A stretch of 64,000 bases of DNA from Thaumasiovibrio subtropicus (lineage in GTDB: Bacteria; Pseudomonadota; Gammaproteobacteria; Enterobacterales; Vibrionaceae): assembly GCF_019703835.1 (NCBI RefSeq), contig NZ_AP023055.1:1426001-1490000 (forward strand), written 5' to 3'. The position numbers were made by a program, and so were the translations under genes. Each line of letters starts with the position of its first letter. Positions within the stretch are counted from its first letter, which is position 1. Shown here piece after piece: positions 1-7,829 of this stretch. Under the pieces are notes generated by a model. The model was not told where the DNA came from. It made no database searches and saw nothing but the letters and a program-made list of their open reading frames with translations.

Positions 1-1260
1 GCCCAGATCAGGCAAAATTTGCTGCCCATGGCGGTACAAAATTAAGCCGAGTCGATCGTAATGGTCATGCTCTCCACCAAATGGTGCGTGCTTGAGCAAC
101 ATCATATTGCCCAAAGACTCGTCGATCAGTTTTGTTATTCCGACACCGGGCGCATGCAGCTCTGTTGCCCGCAGAGGCTCAAGATCGTCAGGTAAGGTAT
201 CCACACCATATAAGAGCGCATCCAAGTTGTTACGACTGATATTCTGATAGATATTTTTAAGCGCGCGACCAAATAACGGATCGTTAAACTCTGCATAGGC
301 ATATTCAAACAAGTAGGATTGGTTCAATACCTCTTGCCCTGCAACGCAATCATTGATGAGCGGGAAGTGGCCATCTAGCATGATCAGATTAAGCGGATAA
401 GAGAGCAATTTGTAGAAATTGGGATGCGACTTCAACGAATAGGGCGAGCGACGCGCCATGAGTTCAAACCCCATCAGAGCCTGCAGCGCATAGTAGTGAT
501 AGTGGACAGAGCCTTCAAACCAGAGCCCTTCACCAATCAAACCATGTTCCATTTGATAACGTAAGCCATACTCGGCTTCCACCGCAAACTCTATTAAAGC
601 TGGGTCATCAAGCAGCAAGCCAATGACACCAATGGTCGAGCCGATCTTCATTTCGTGATTATGTAGCTGCGGTGTCCGATACTGCATCATGAACTCGGCA
701 CCTTCTCGCAGAAGGTTCTGTTCAATATGCTGCTGCTCTGCTACTGACAATGACGACTTAACAAAGTCATAGCCTCGTGCGAAGTCGATATGGCAGTTAG
801 CCTCGCATAAAGTCTGAGAGTTCGCCTTACCCGGATTATTATAAGGAATACCGCCATGCTCCTCATAATCGGGATAGACATCAGCGTAGCCAATGAGAAT
901 CTCTTTGACCTTCTCAAGGTAAACGCGATCGCCCGTCAAATGCCAAAGCAGCCCTAAATCATTACAGGCTTTGGCATTTAGCCCATTAAGCCAACGCCAC
1001 CAAGCACCATCAAACGGTTCTCCGGTAAAGACTTTGCCATCGACCGGACATCGATGTTCTTTGCTGTTATCTCTATCCCACTCTAAGCGGACGCCATGGT
1101 CTGGGCAGAAGTAGTAATGGTTCCACGTTGCACGTGCATCTGGCGGTACCAAGGTCTCTGAGTTGAGAACAACATGATTGTTCTTTATCAACGCATCAAT
1201 CGTACCTTGATCACAGCGCGCTTTAATTCGCGCCATCTCTTGTTCGGTAAACTGCAACAT
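1..1260 (-). CDS. Heparinase II/III-like exolyase, PL15-type (3' end outside window)
   Basis: Predicted cytoplasmic exolytic polysaccharide lyase that would release unsaturated uronic acid residues from imported oligosaccharides by beta-elimination. The first 420 residues are visible, starting MLQFTEQEMARIK; the gene continues past base 1. Aromatic-rich segments (FCPDHG, WWRWLNGLN) and the heparinase-type block NHEMKIGSTIG followed by LWFEGSVHYHYYALQ resemble the (alpha/alpha) barrel of PL15 alginate and heparin-type exolyases. There is no signal peptide, so it should act inside the cell after uptake. The ATG start is preceded by a modest AAGAGAC ribosome site. It lies 137 bases downstream of uxaC on the same strand, probably the same operon. 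The substrate (alginate, heparosan, hyaluronan or glucuronan) cannot be decided from sequence. Confidence 0.75.
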   Translation of the reverse strand, partial: MLQFTEQEMARIKARCDQGTIDALIKNNHVVLNSETLVPPDARATWNHYYFCPDHGVRLEWDRDNSKEHRCPVDGKVFTGEPFDGAWWRWLNGLNAKACNDLGLLWHLTGDRVYLEKVKEILIGYADVYPDYEEHGGIPYNNPGKANSQTLCEANCHIDFARGYDFVKSSLSVAEQQHIEQNLLREGAEFMMQYRTPQLHNHEMKIGSTIGVIGLLLDDPALIEFAVEAEYGLRYQMEHGLIGEGLWFEGSVHYHYYALQALMGFELMARRSPYSLKSHPNFYKLLSYPLNLIMLDGHFPLINDCVAGQEVLNQSYLFEYAYAEFNDPLFGRALKNIYQNISRNNLDALLYGVDTLPDDLEPLRATELHAPGVGITKLIDESLGNMMLLKHAPFGGEHDHYDRLGLILYRHGQQILPDLG

Positions 1261-1397
1261 AATGAAGTCTCTTTGCAAGTGCAGTGCACGTAGAAAGATC
1301 AGAACATCATTACGTGCAATGCCACCAAAAATTTAGGAAATGTGGCTGTCAGCTAGGCTAACTAACAGCCAATCAACGAAGGGTTATAACGGAGTGG

Positions 1398-2801
1398 TTA
1401 TAACGCGAAGTAGCGTTTCGCATTGCGATAGCAGATGGCTTCAACGGTATCTTTCAGTAAGGCTTCATCATCCGGCAACTCGCCCTGCTCCACCCACTCC
1501 CCAAGCAAGTTACAAACGATACGACGGAAGTACTCATGTCGAGGGAAAGACAGCAGGCTGCGAGAGTCTGTCAGCATACCCACAAATCGACCTAACAACC
1601 CTAAATTAGCGAGCGCTTTGAGTTGCTCTAACATGCCGTCTTTCTGGTCATTGAACCACCAAGCCGAACCAAACTGCACTTTACCGGGTGCCGCGTCGCT
1701 GTCTTGGAATGCACCAATCAAGCCCGCAAGCACATAGTTATCTCGCGGATTCAAGCAATAAAGGATGGTTTGAGGCAGTTGGCGAGAAAAATCTAATGCG
1801 TTCAACAACAGGCTTAAGTTCTTAGCAAAACAAGTATCGTTTATCGCACTGAACCCGGCAACTGGGCCTACTTCGGCAAAGCGGCGCTTATTGGGGTCTT
1901 GAAGCACACCGATGTGAAGCTGGAAGGTCCAACCCAAGGCATGATTTTTCTGACCAATGAACTTGAATATCTGAGTTTTAAACTGCGCGGCTTCTTGAGG
2001 CGAAATCGCGCTACCTGCCAACACTTTCTTGAACACTTGGTCGGCGTCATCAAGGGTACACTCCTCGAAATCAACTTCCGCCAACCCCATGTCTGAGAGG
2101 CGGCACCCTGCTTGGTGGAAGTAGTCAAATCGCGCACTTACCCCTTCAAACAATGCATGAATGTCGTCAATCGCAAACTCAACCACCTCAGACAAGCGAC
2201 CGACCCATTTCAAAAACGCCTCAGCGCGATCGATGTTGTAAAGTGCATCGGCACGAAAGGTTGGCAACACTTTCACCTCAAAACCGGCGTCCGCTAACCC
2301 TTTGTGATAACGGAGATCATCCAACGGGTCATCAGTTGTACACAGTGACTCCACATTCATCATTCGAATCATGTTGCGAGCAGAATAATCAGCCTGACTA
2401 ATCTTTGCGTTGGCTTCTTCCCAAATTTGTGCACTATTGTTGGCGTTAATGATGGCATCAATACCAAAATAGCGACGTAGTTCTAAATGGGTCCATTGAT
2501 AAAGAGGATTACCAATTAACTGCGGCACTGTTGCACACCAGTGCTCAAATTTATCGCGGTCACTGCCACTGCCAGTAATGAAAGACTCATCAATCGCATT
2601 GCTGCGCATAGCACGCCACTTGTAATGATCGTGGCCTAGCCAAGCCTGAGCAATATTATCAAACGTGATGTCTTCAAAGATTTCTTGGGCGCTGAGGTGA
2701 TTATGGTAGTCAATGATTGGCAACGTTTTCGCGTAGCTGTGATATAAGCGTTTCGCCGTTTCGTTGTTTAACTGAAAATCATCACAAATAAAAGATTTCA
2801 T
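1398..2801 (-). CDS. uxaC: Uronate isomerase
   Basis: Converts D-glucuronate to D-fructuronate and D-galacturonate to D-tagaturonate, the first cytoplasmic step of hexuronate catabolism. The product is 467 residues, matching the roughly 470 of E. coli UxaC. The N-terminus carries the family signature IIDYHNHLS; the amidohydrolase-fold body includes HIGVLQDPNKRRF and the late TDSRSLLSFPRHEYFRR block. A longer frame starts at a TTG at 2891. I chose ATG 2801 because a strong GGAGGAG ribosome site sits just upstream and the protein then starts MKSFICDDF like the family. It sits between the symporter and the lyase, implying that saturated glucuronate or galacturonate is released together with the unsaturated sugar. 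Confidence 0.93.
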   Translation of the reverse strand: MKSFICDDFQLNNETAKRLYHSYAKTLPIIDYHNHLSAQEIFEDITFDNIAQAWLGHDHYKWRAMRSNAIDESFITGSGSDRDKFEHWCATVPQLIGNPLYQWTHLELRRYFGIDAIINANNSAQIWEEANAKISQADYSARNMIRMMNVESLCTTDDPLDDLRYHKGLADAGFEVKVLPTFRADALYNIDRAEAFLKWVGRLSEVVEFAIDDIHALFEGVSARFDYFHQAGCRLSDMGLAEVDFEECTLDDADQVFKKVLAGSAISPQEAAQFKTQIFKFIGQKNHALGWTFQLHIGVLQDPNKRRFAEVGPVAGFSAINDTCFAKNLSLLLNALDFSRQLPQTILYCLNPRDNYVLAGLIGAFQDSDAAPGKVQFGSAWWFNDQKDGMLEQLKALANLGLLGRFVGMLTDSRSLLSFPRHEYFRRIVCNLLGEWVEQGELPDDEALLKDTVEAICYRNAKRYFAL

Positions 2802-2921
2802 GGGGTCTCCTCCTCCTTCACAGCTGCCTGCTGCGCAAGGATAGTATTTAAATTCAGAGGCACGGTTACTGATGAGATGCGCTAAAGCCAACTACCATGC
2901 CGACACTCAGTTTGAGAGTTA

Positions 2922-2942
2922 CAGCCGCCACTTAGGCGGCTG
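2922..2942 (-). terminator. Hairpin between symporter gene and uxaC
   Basis: An 8-bp GC-rich stem (CAGCCGCC / GGCGGCTG) with a 5-base loop lies just after the symporter stop codon. There is no T run after it on the minus strand, so it is more likely an mRNA-processing or partial attenuation structure than a full intrinsic terminator. Confidence 0.4.
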
Positions 2943-2952
2943 AGGGGGAAAG

Positions 2953-4719
2953 CTACGATTGTGTCACTGCATCGCCAATGCTGGCTTCCGCTTCTGCACT
3001 TTTCTTCAATAGGTATCCGATAAGCAGCATGGCGCCTGAACACCCTACGAACACCAAGCGTCCCCAGAGTGGGTTGGGAATCAAGACCATAGCGACTAAA
3101 CCTAAGCCCATATAAGTCACCAAAGTACCGAGTTTCATGCGTTGCATACGGTCATATTCATCTTGCTCGCTGTCAGCAATTACCGGGCGCTCAATATCGG
3201 CAAAGAAAGCCTCTTCTCGCGCGATATCTTCGGCACTTGGTTCTTTATAGAAGAGCTTGCTCGCCACAAAGAATCCAGCAGTCAAGAATAGGTGTGCTGC
3301 AATGGTAATGATGTTACGGAGCTCTGACGCTTCACGGCCTGTGATTTCACCCATGCCCGTTAGCTCTGCGAACCACTGCGGTGTGAGAACATTCATGCAC
3401 AGCCAAGAAACAAACATGCCGAACACGACGGTTGCCCAAGGTGCCCATTTCGGCGTTTTCTTCACAATGATGGCAAGGAAAAGCGGTACAAGGATCGGGG
3501 TCGTCACCAGTGTTGAGACACTCATCATCAGGTCAAATAAGCTCATCTCTTTCAAAGAGTTAAAGAATTGCGCCATCAAAATAACCAAACCACCATTCAC
3601 CACACAAGCCAGTTGTCCCGCACGAAGTAGCTCTTTATCTGACGCTTGACCTTTACGGACAATGGTTGAATAGAAGCTGCGCACAAAAATGCCTGAGTTG
3701 CGGTTTAATGCTGAATCCATTGAAGACATAGTCGCAGCGAATAGACCTGCCATCAGCAATCCAATTGTCCCCACAGGCATCCACTCACGAGCGAAGACGA
3801 GGAATACCGCATCGGCTGCTTTTGCGCCTAACTCTGGGTAAGCCTGGGCTGCATCTGGGTTTAAAATGGCCGTTGCCCAAGGTGGAATAAACCAGATGAA
3901 AGAACCTGCTAGCATTAAGAAGAAACCCATTAATGCCGCTTTATTCGCGTGCTTGGAATCTCGCGCACTGAGGAAACGATAGGCGTCCTGCATGTTATTG
4001 AGGTTTTGTACCTGTTTGACGATAAAGAATATGAAGGTACAGACCAAAAGCAGTGGGTAGTTCATATCTGGGCCGGTCACGAAGCCTGATGGGAACTCAG
4101 TCACAATCGTACTTGGACCACCGACAGCAACCAAGGCCACAATCGCACAAGCAATCGATACGACAGCAATAACCAGTGTTTGCACGAAATCTGAAGCCAC
4201 CACGCCCCAAGCACCAGACAACAGTGAAATCACCAGAACCGCCGCACCTGTGACAAAGATGGTGGTATTAACATCGGCTTCGAATACTGCGGAAGCAAAG
4301 ACGCCTAATCCATTCAGCCAAACACCGCCACTAAGGATACTGAGTGGGATAATTGCCCAGGTAAAAAACTGCTCATTGCCGTCACCGAAGCGACGTTTAA
4401 TGCCTTCTGTCGGTGTATCAACGCGCATTTGACGATAGCGACGAGCGAAGAAGAAATGTGCACAAAGGTAAGCGACACAGTTTGCCAAAAAAACTGACAT
4501 GATGGTCATACCATCGGTAAAGGCTTTACCCGCTGCACCGGTAAAGGTCCATGCTGAGAACTGGCACATAAACGCAGTGGAGCCAACCATCCACCAGAGC
4601 ATCTTACCGCCCCCGCGGAAGTAATCACTTGTACTCTTGCTTGCCATCTTTTTAAACAGCACACTAATCGCTACCATCAATACAAAATAGCCCGCAATCA
4701 CTATGTAATCATATGTCAT
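2953..4719 (-). CDS. Sodium:solute symporter (SSS family), probable uronate oligomer importer
   Basis: Inner-membrane Na+-coupled transporter of 588 residues with about 13-14 hydrophobic segments. The N-terminus MTYDYIVIAGYFVLMVAISV and the motif SKSTSDYFRGGGKMLWW are typical of the SSS family near SGLT and the oligoalginate transporters ToaA/ToaB of Vibrio. Length and the long C-terminal tail (residues ~490-588, including an acidic cytoplasmic stretch and two further membrane segments) also fit that group. The frame extends to a TTG at 4743; I chose ATG 4719, preceded by GGTGA. It is first in a run with uxaC and the PL15-type lyase, so it probably imports the short uronate chains that the lyase cleaves. 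The substrate is inferred from neighbours only. Confidence 0.85.
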   Translation of the reverse strand: MTYDYIVIAGYFVLMVAISVLFKKMASKSTSDYFRGGGKMLWWMVGSTAFMCQFSAWTFTGAAGKAFTDGMTIMSVFLANCVAYLCAHFFFARRYRQMRVDTPTEGIKRRFGDGNEQFFTWAIIPLSILSGGVWLNGLGVFASAVFEADVNTTIFVTGAAVLVISLLSGAWGVVASDFVQTLVIAVVSIACAIVALVAVGGPSTIVTEFPSGFVTGPDMNYPLLLVCTFIFFIVKQVQNLNNMQDAYRFLSARDSKHANKAALMGFFLMLAGSFIWFIPPWATAILNPDAAQAYPELGAKAADAVFLVFAREWMPVGTIGLLMAGLFAATMSSMDSALNRNSGIFVRSFYSTIVRKGQASDKELLRAGQLACVVNGGLVILMAQFFNSLKEMSLFDLMMSVSTLVTTPILVPLFLAIIVKKTPKWAPWATVVFGMFVSWLCMNVLTPQWFAELTGMGEITGREASELRNIITIAAHLFLTAGFFVASKLFYKEPSAEDIAREEAFFADIERPVIADSEQDEYDRMQRMKLGTLVTYMGLGLVAMVLIPNPLWGRLVFVGCSGAMLLIGYLLKKSAEAEASIGDAVTQS

Positions 4720-4935
4720 AGATTCACCAAAACACCGTTTCAAATTCAGATTTAATCTTATTTCTAATTACCCACAATTATCAATAGCAATTTCAAAACA
4801 ATGGTTCATTAATTTAATAAGTGTGAAGAGGATCAATTAATAATACAAATAAAAACAATAGAATAAACACAATGAATTAACTATTAACAATCAATACGAG
4901 AGATGAATGAAAGGAATAATGAATCATTTACTCAT

Positions 4936-4958
4936 AAAAAGCCCTGAAAGTTCAGGGC
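4936..4958 (-). terminator. Intrinsic terminator after kdgF
   Basis: Perfect 8-bp stem GCCCTGAA / TTCAGGGC with a 2-base loop, followed on the minus strand by TTTTTATGAG. It ends the kduD-kdgF transcript and separates it from the symporter operon. The rest of the 4720-4986 gap is AT-rich and should hold the symporter promoter; I see no clear operator. Confidence 0.8.
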
Positions 4959-4986
4959 AAAATAAAATCATCACTATTTTTATAAT

Positions 4987-5319
4987 TTAGATAGGGTATT
5001 TACAAAAATCTCTACGCATAGGCGTAAAGGTGTCAATTAACACACCCTCATCAATACAAACACAACCATGCTCGATTTCGGGTTCTTTATACATAGTGTC
5101 GCCCGCTTTCACAACACGTTTTTCGTTCCCAATAGTAAATTCAAACACACCAGATAATACATAAGTAAGCTGCTCATGAGGGTGGGAGTGCATTGCACCA
5201 ATAGCCCCCTTCTCAAAATAGACTTCAACCGACATCATATTATCGCTGTGCGCCAACACCTTACGGCGAATACCGTCTCCCAAGTCTTCCATTGGAATTA
5301 ATGCATTATGTACAAACAT
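4987..5319 (-). CDS. kdgF: KdgF-like cupin, unsaturated uronate linearisation
   Basis: Single-domain cupin of 110 residues, the normal size for KdgF. KdgF opens 4,5-unsaturated uronate monomers, from pectin or alginate lyase action, into the linear ketone that downstream enzymes use. The cupin metal site is intact: H44, H46 and Q50 in MHSHPHEQLTYVLSG plus H84 in EIEHGCVC. It is 19 bases downstream of kduD, has an AAGAG ribosome site and is followed by a strong terminator, so it closes a two-gene operon. No KduI isomerase is visible in this window, which suggests KdgF alone performs ring opening, or that kduI lies elsewhere. Confidence 0.88.
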   Translation of the reverse strand: MFVHNALIPMEDLGDGIRRKVLAHSDNMMSVEVYFEKGAIGAMHSHPHEQLTYVLSGVFEFTIGNEKRVVKAGDTMYKEPEIEHGCVCIDEGVLIDTFTPMRRDFCKYPI

Positions 5320-5338
5320 AGTTAACTCTTTTTGATTG

Positions 5339-6100
5339 TTATCGTGCTAGCCAACCGCCATCGACTGCGAGCGTGTAACCATTCACGTAATCCGATGCAG
5401 AAGAAGCGAGGAAAACACAAGGCCCAGCGAGATCAGCTGGCTCTCCCCACCGTGCGGCAGGAATGCGTTCAAGGATCGCTTGGTTTCTCTGATCATCCGC
5501 TCGCAATTGCGCTGTATTGTTTGTTGCCATGTAACCTGGCGCTATCGCATTAACGTTAATACCCTCTTTTGCCCACTCGTTAGCCATTAAACGGGTCACA
5601 CCCATGACACCGCTTTTCGACGCGGTATAGGAAGGCACTCGAATACCGCCTTGATAAGAAAGCATCGAAGCGATATTAATGATTTTTCCGCCATGACCTT
5701 GTGAAATAAATTGTTTCGCGACCGCTTGAGACATAAAGAAAAGAGACTTAATATTGATATTCATCACATCGTCCCAATCTTGCTCAGAAAATTCAATCGC
5801 ATCATTACGACGAATGATACCCGCATTGTTGACCAATATATCGACTTTACCAAATGCGGTTACCGCTTTATCTACAATACTTGGAATATCATCAAGGCTC
5901 ATTAAGTTTGCTCGTATATCAAGAAACGCTTGCCCCATCGATTTCATCTTTTCAATCGTTTCTGTTGGCTCAATAATATTAACACCAACGATGCTACAAC
6001 CCGCATTCGCTAACCCTAATGCCATTCCTTGACCAAGACCGGTATCACAACCGGTGACAATAGCGACCTTGCCTTTTAAACTGAATGTATCAAGAATCAT
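5339..6100 (-). CDS. kduD: 2-dehydro-3-deoxy-D-gluconate 5-dehydrogenase
   Basis: NAD(H)-dependent short-chain dehydrogenase of 253 residues interconverting 5-keto-4-deoxyuronate (DKII) and 2-keto-3-deoxygluconate. The Rossmann motif TGCDTGLGQG (residues 16-25), NNAG (91-94) and catalytic Y158/K162 (YTASK) are present. Blocks such as WDDVMNINIKS, NIASMLSYQGGIRVPSY and the C-terminus DYVNGYTLAVDGGWLAR are those of E. coli KduD. The start has a good GAGGA site 7 bases upstream. It leads the kduD-kdgF operon. A role as an alginate-type DEH reductase is possible, but the sequence is close to the classical pectin/GAG enzyme. Confidence 0.93.
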   Translation of the reverse strand: MILDTFSLKGKVAIVTGCDTGLGQGMALGLANAGCSIVGVNIIEPTETIEKMKSMGQAFLDIRANLMSLDDIPSIVDKAVTAFGKVDILVNNAGIIRRNDAIEFSEQDWDDVMNINIKSLFFMSQAVAKQFISQGHGGKIINIASMLSYQGGIRVPSYTASKSGVMGVTRLMANEWAKEGINVNAIAPGYMATNNTAQLRADDQRNQAILERIPAARWGEPADLAGPCVFLASSASDYVNGYTLAVDGGWLAR

Positions 6101-6355
6101 TGTCTATTCCTCTATGAGATTGCCCAAAGCGGCATGACCTTTCGATAAGTAAACATTACCAATAAAGACTATAAAAACAAAACAGCCTTTCATTTTAATA
6201 GGTAAAATATTCCAAAGAAGAGATCTAGATCAATGAGTGAGAAATGCACTTGTTAGTAATAATTAAATAAAGATAATCACAACAAATAGCAACTGAGAGT
6301 ACAATCAACACAGTAAATGACTGATTATATACTCAGTCACCCCAAGGTGCTTGAA

Positions 6356-6620
6356 TATACTCAAGCCACCTCAAAATGCAGGATTCAGAAGCAGACTAGC
6401 GGTTCGAGCTCAAGGCAAAGGTGTGAAGGAATGGCTTTCCCCTTTCGAGCGCCTTTAACGCAGAAATCGGGGCGCTAGTCGCTTCCCGAAGGGCGAGTTT
6501 TCTAGGCTCGCCACCTTTGTTACTGCTTTTTGATTTAGTCTACTAGACCTTCAAAGCAGTGCCTCGATGGCAAACCTAGAAACTCTCGCTGAACAAGCAT
6601 CTTGAGGAGGCTTGAGTATA
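6356..6620. repeat. MITE-like intergenic repeat, full-length copy A
   Basis: A 265-bp element bounded by inverted ends: TATACTCAAGCCACCTCAAA on the left and the reverse complement of TATACTCAAGCCTCCTCAAG on the right. The interior (CAGGATTCAGAAGCAGACTAG, then CAAAGCAGTGCCTCGATGG, AACCTAGAAACTCTCGC) is shared with partial copies at 19389, 34269, 55680 and 62609. It has no coding capacity. The right end stops three bases from the stop codon of the exporter gene. A second short end-like sequence (TATACTCAGTCACCCCAAGG) sits just left of it at 6328, hinting at nested or degraded copies. The rest of the 6101-6623 gap is AT-rich with no other recognisable feature beyond the kduD promoter region. Confidence 0.8.
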
Positions 6621-6623
6621 TAA

Positions 6624-7829
6624 CTAGCGCGACCTGAATACATGCAACAACGTTACCGTCACGCACACCGTTATTAACAAGATACCTAAGCCTCCAATAA
6701 ACGCGCTATAGCTGTTCGTGAATGAAATGATAGGTTCACTGATAAACGGAGTCGCAAATTGACCCGCAAAAAAGCATGTCGTGATCCCGCCAATGACCTC
6801 CCCTCGCCGGGACGGAGGGGTAAAACTAAACAACCACACTATTAGGTTAGGTCGAACCATACCAAGACCCATGGCGGCGAGCCCGAGCGATAATGACGTG
6901 ACAATGTAACCTGACGCGGTACTCAATAGTGCGATGCCGACGCCGATAACAGTCCAGCCTAGCAAATGTAATCTCTGGATTGTTAACCATTGGCTTAATC
7001 GACCATAACCCATTGAGACAAGTGACATGACCAGTAGGAATCCCGCCAGCCATAGCCCGCTCTCAGTGGCACTGATATCGCCCTGCACAGATAGCATTTC
7101 TGGCAACATAAACGGCAACTGCAGCGTCAAGCTATACAATACGAAGATCTCCGCCGACGCCAATGTATAGCAGAGCAAAATACCTCGACGATTAATTTGG
7201 GGCGCACTGTCGATCGCCTGCTTGTCCGTGTCCGATTTTGTCGGCTCGTCAATCCATACCATTACCCCAGGTAAAACCAGCGCAGCAAGCAAGTAAATAA
7301 AGAAAACACTCGACCAGTGTTGTTCCGCTATCATGCCCGCAAGCGCAAGAAAAACGACGCCTCCCAGTCCGCCAAATGCTGCTTGCAATCCCATATACTG
7401 GCCAAGTTTAGGCCCGGCGAAGTAGTCGCTTGCCAATGTAGTACAGCCGACCATGATCGCCGCAACGGCTACCCCCAAACACACGCGGCTAAACAATATA
7501 GCCGTCATGCTCTCCTGCCAAAAATAACCGGCCACGCCGCTTAAAGCGTAAATGAGAAGTGCCGAGACCAAGACAGGTTTTTTGTTGCTTCTATCCAACA
7601 ATCGTCCAACTAACGGCGCACATATCGCGATCGCTAACCCGGGTAAGGTCATCGCCAATTTGACGAAAAATTCCGCTTGAGGTAAGTGTGAAAATGCGTT
7701 CGCCATTCCCGGCAATGCGGGCGCCAATGTTGCTCCCGCCATTACGGTCATCGTGCTTGCCAGCAGCAAGAAGAGTGTTCTCAGCCTTTGACGGCCAGAG
7801 CGTTCAGACGTCGATAGCGTGTGACTCAT
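6624..7829 (-). CDS. MFS exporter, probable siderophore efflux
   Basis: Twelve-helix major facilitator of 401 residues. The conserved loop motif after TM2 reads VGRLLDRSNKKPVLV, and TM1 contains GATLAPALPGM. Its ATG overlaps the TGA of the amidohydrolase gene (ATGA), so the two are translationally coupled. Being last in the biosynthetic operon argues that it exports the finished siderophore, as EntS does for enterobactin, though the sequence alone only shows a drug/metabolite:H+ antiporter-like MFS. The stop codon lies three bases from repeat copy A, so the operon's natural terminator may have been displaced or be provided by that element. Confidence 0.8.
   Translation of the reverse strand: MSHTLSTSERSGRQRLRTLFLLLASTMTVMAGATLAPALPGMANAFSHLPQAEFFVKLAMTLPGLAIAICAPLVGRLLDRSNKKPVLVSALLIYALSGVAGYFWQESMTAILFSRVCLGVAVAAIMVGCTTLASDYFAGPKLGQYMGLQAAFGGLGGVVFLALAGMIAEQHWSSVFFIYLLAALVLPGVMVWIDEPTKSDTDKQAIDSAPQINRRGILLCYTLASAEIFVLYSLTLQLPFMLPEMLSVQGDISATESGLWLAGFLLVMSLVSMGYGRLSQWLTIQRLHLLGWTVIGVGIALLSTASGYIVTSLSLGLAAMGLGMVRPNLIVWLFSFTPPSRRGEVIGGITTCFFAGQFATPFISEPIISFTNSYSAFIGGLGILLITVCVTVTLLHVFRSR

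Noticed and set aside
1340..1609. Plus-strand open frames inside uxaC and other real genes
   Set aside because: These are antisense shadows with unlikely composition and no ribosome sites.
6356..6620. Insertion sequence or integron attC (VCR) site
   Set aside because: There is no transposase and the ends do not show the attC core sites; a non-autonomous repeat fits better.
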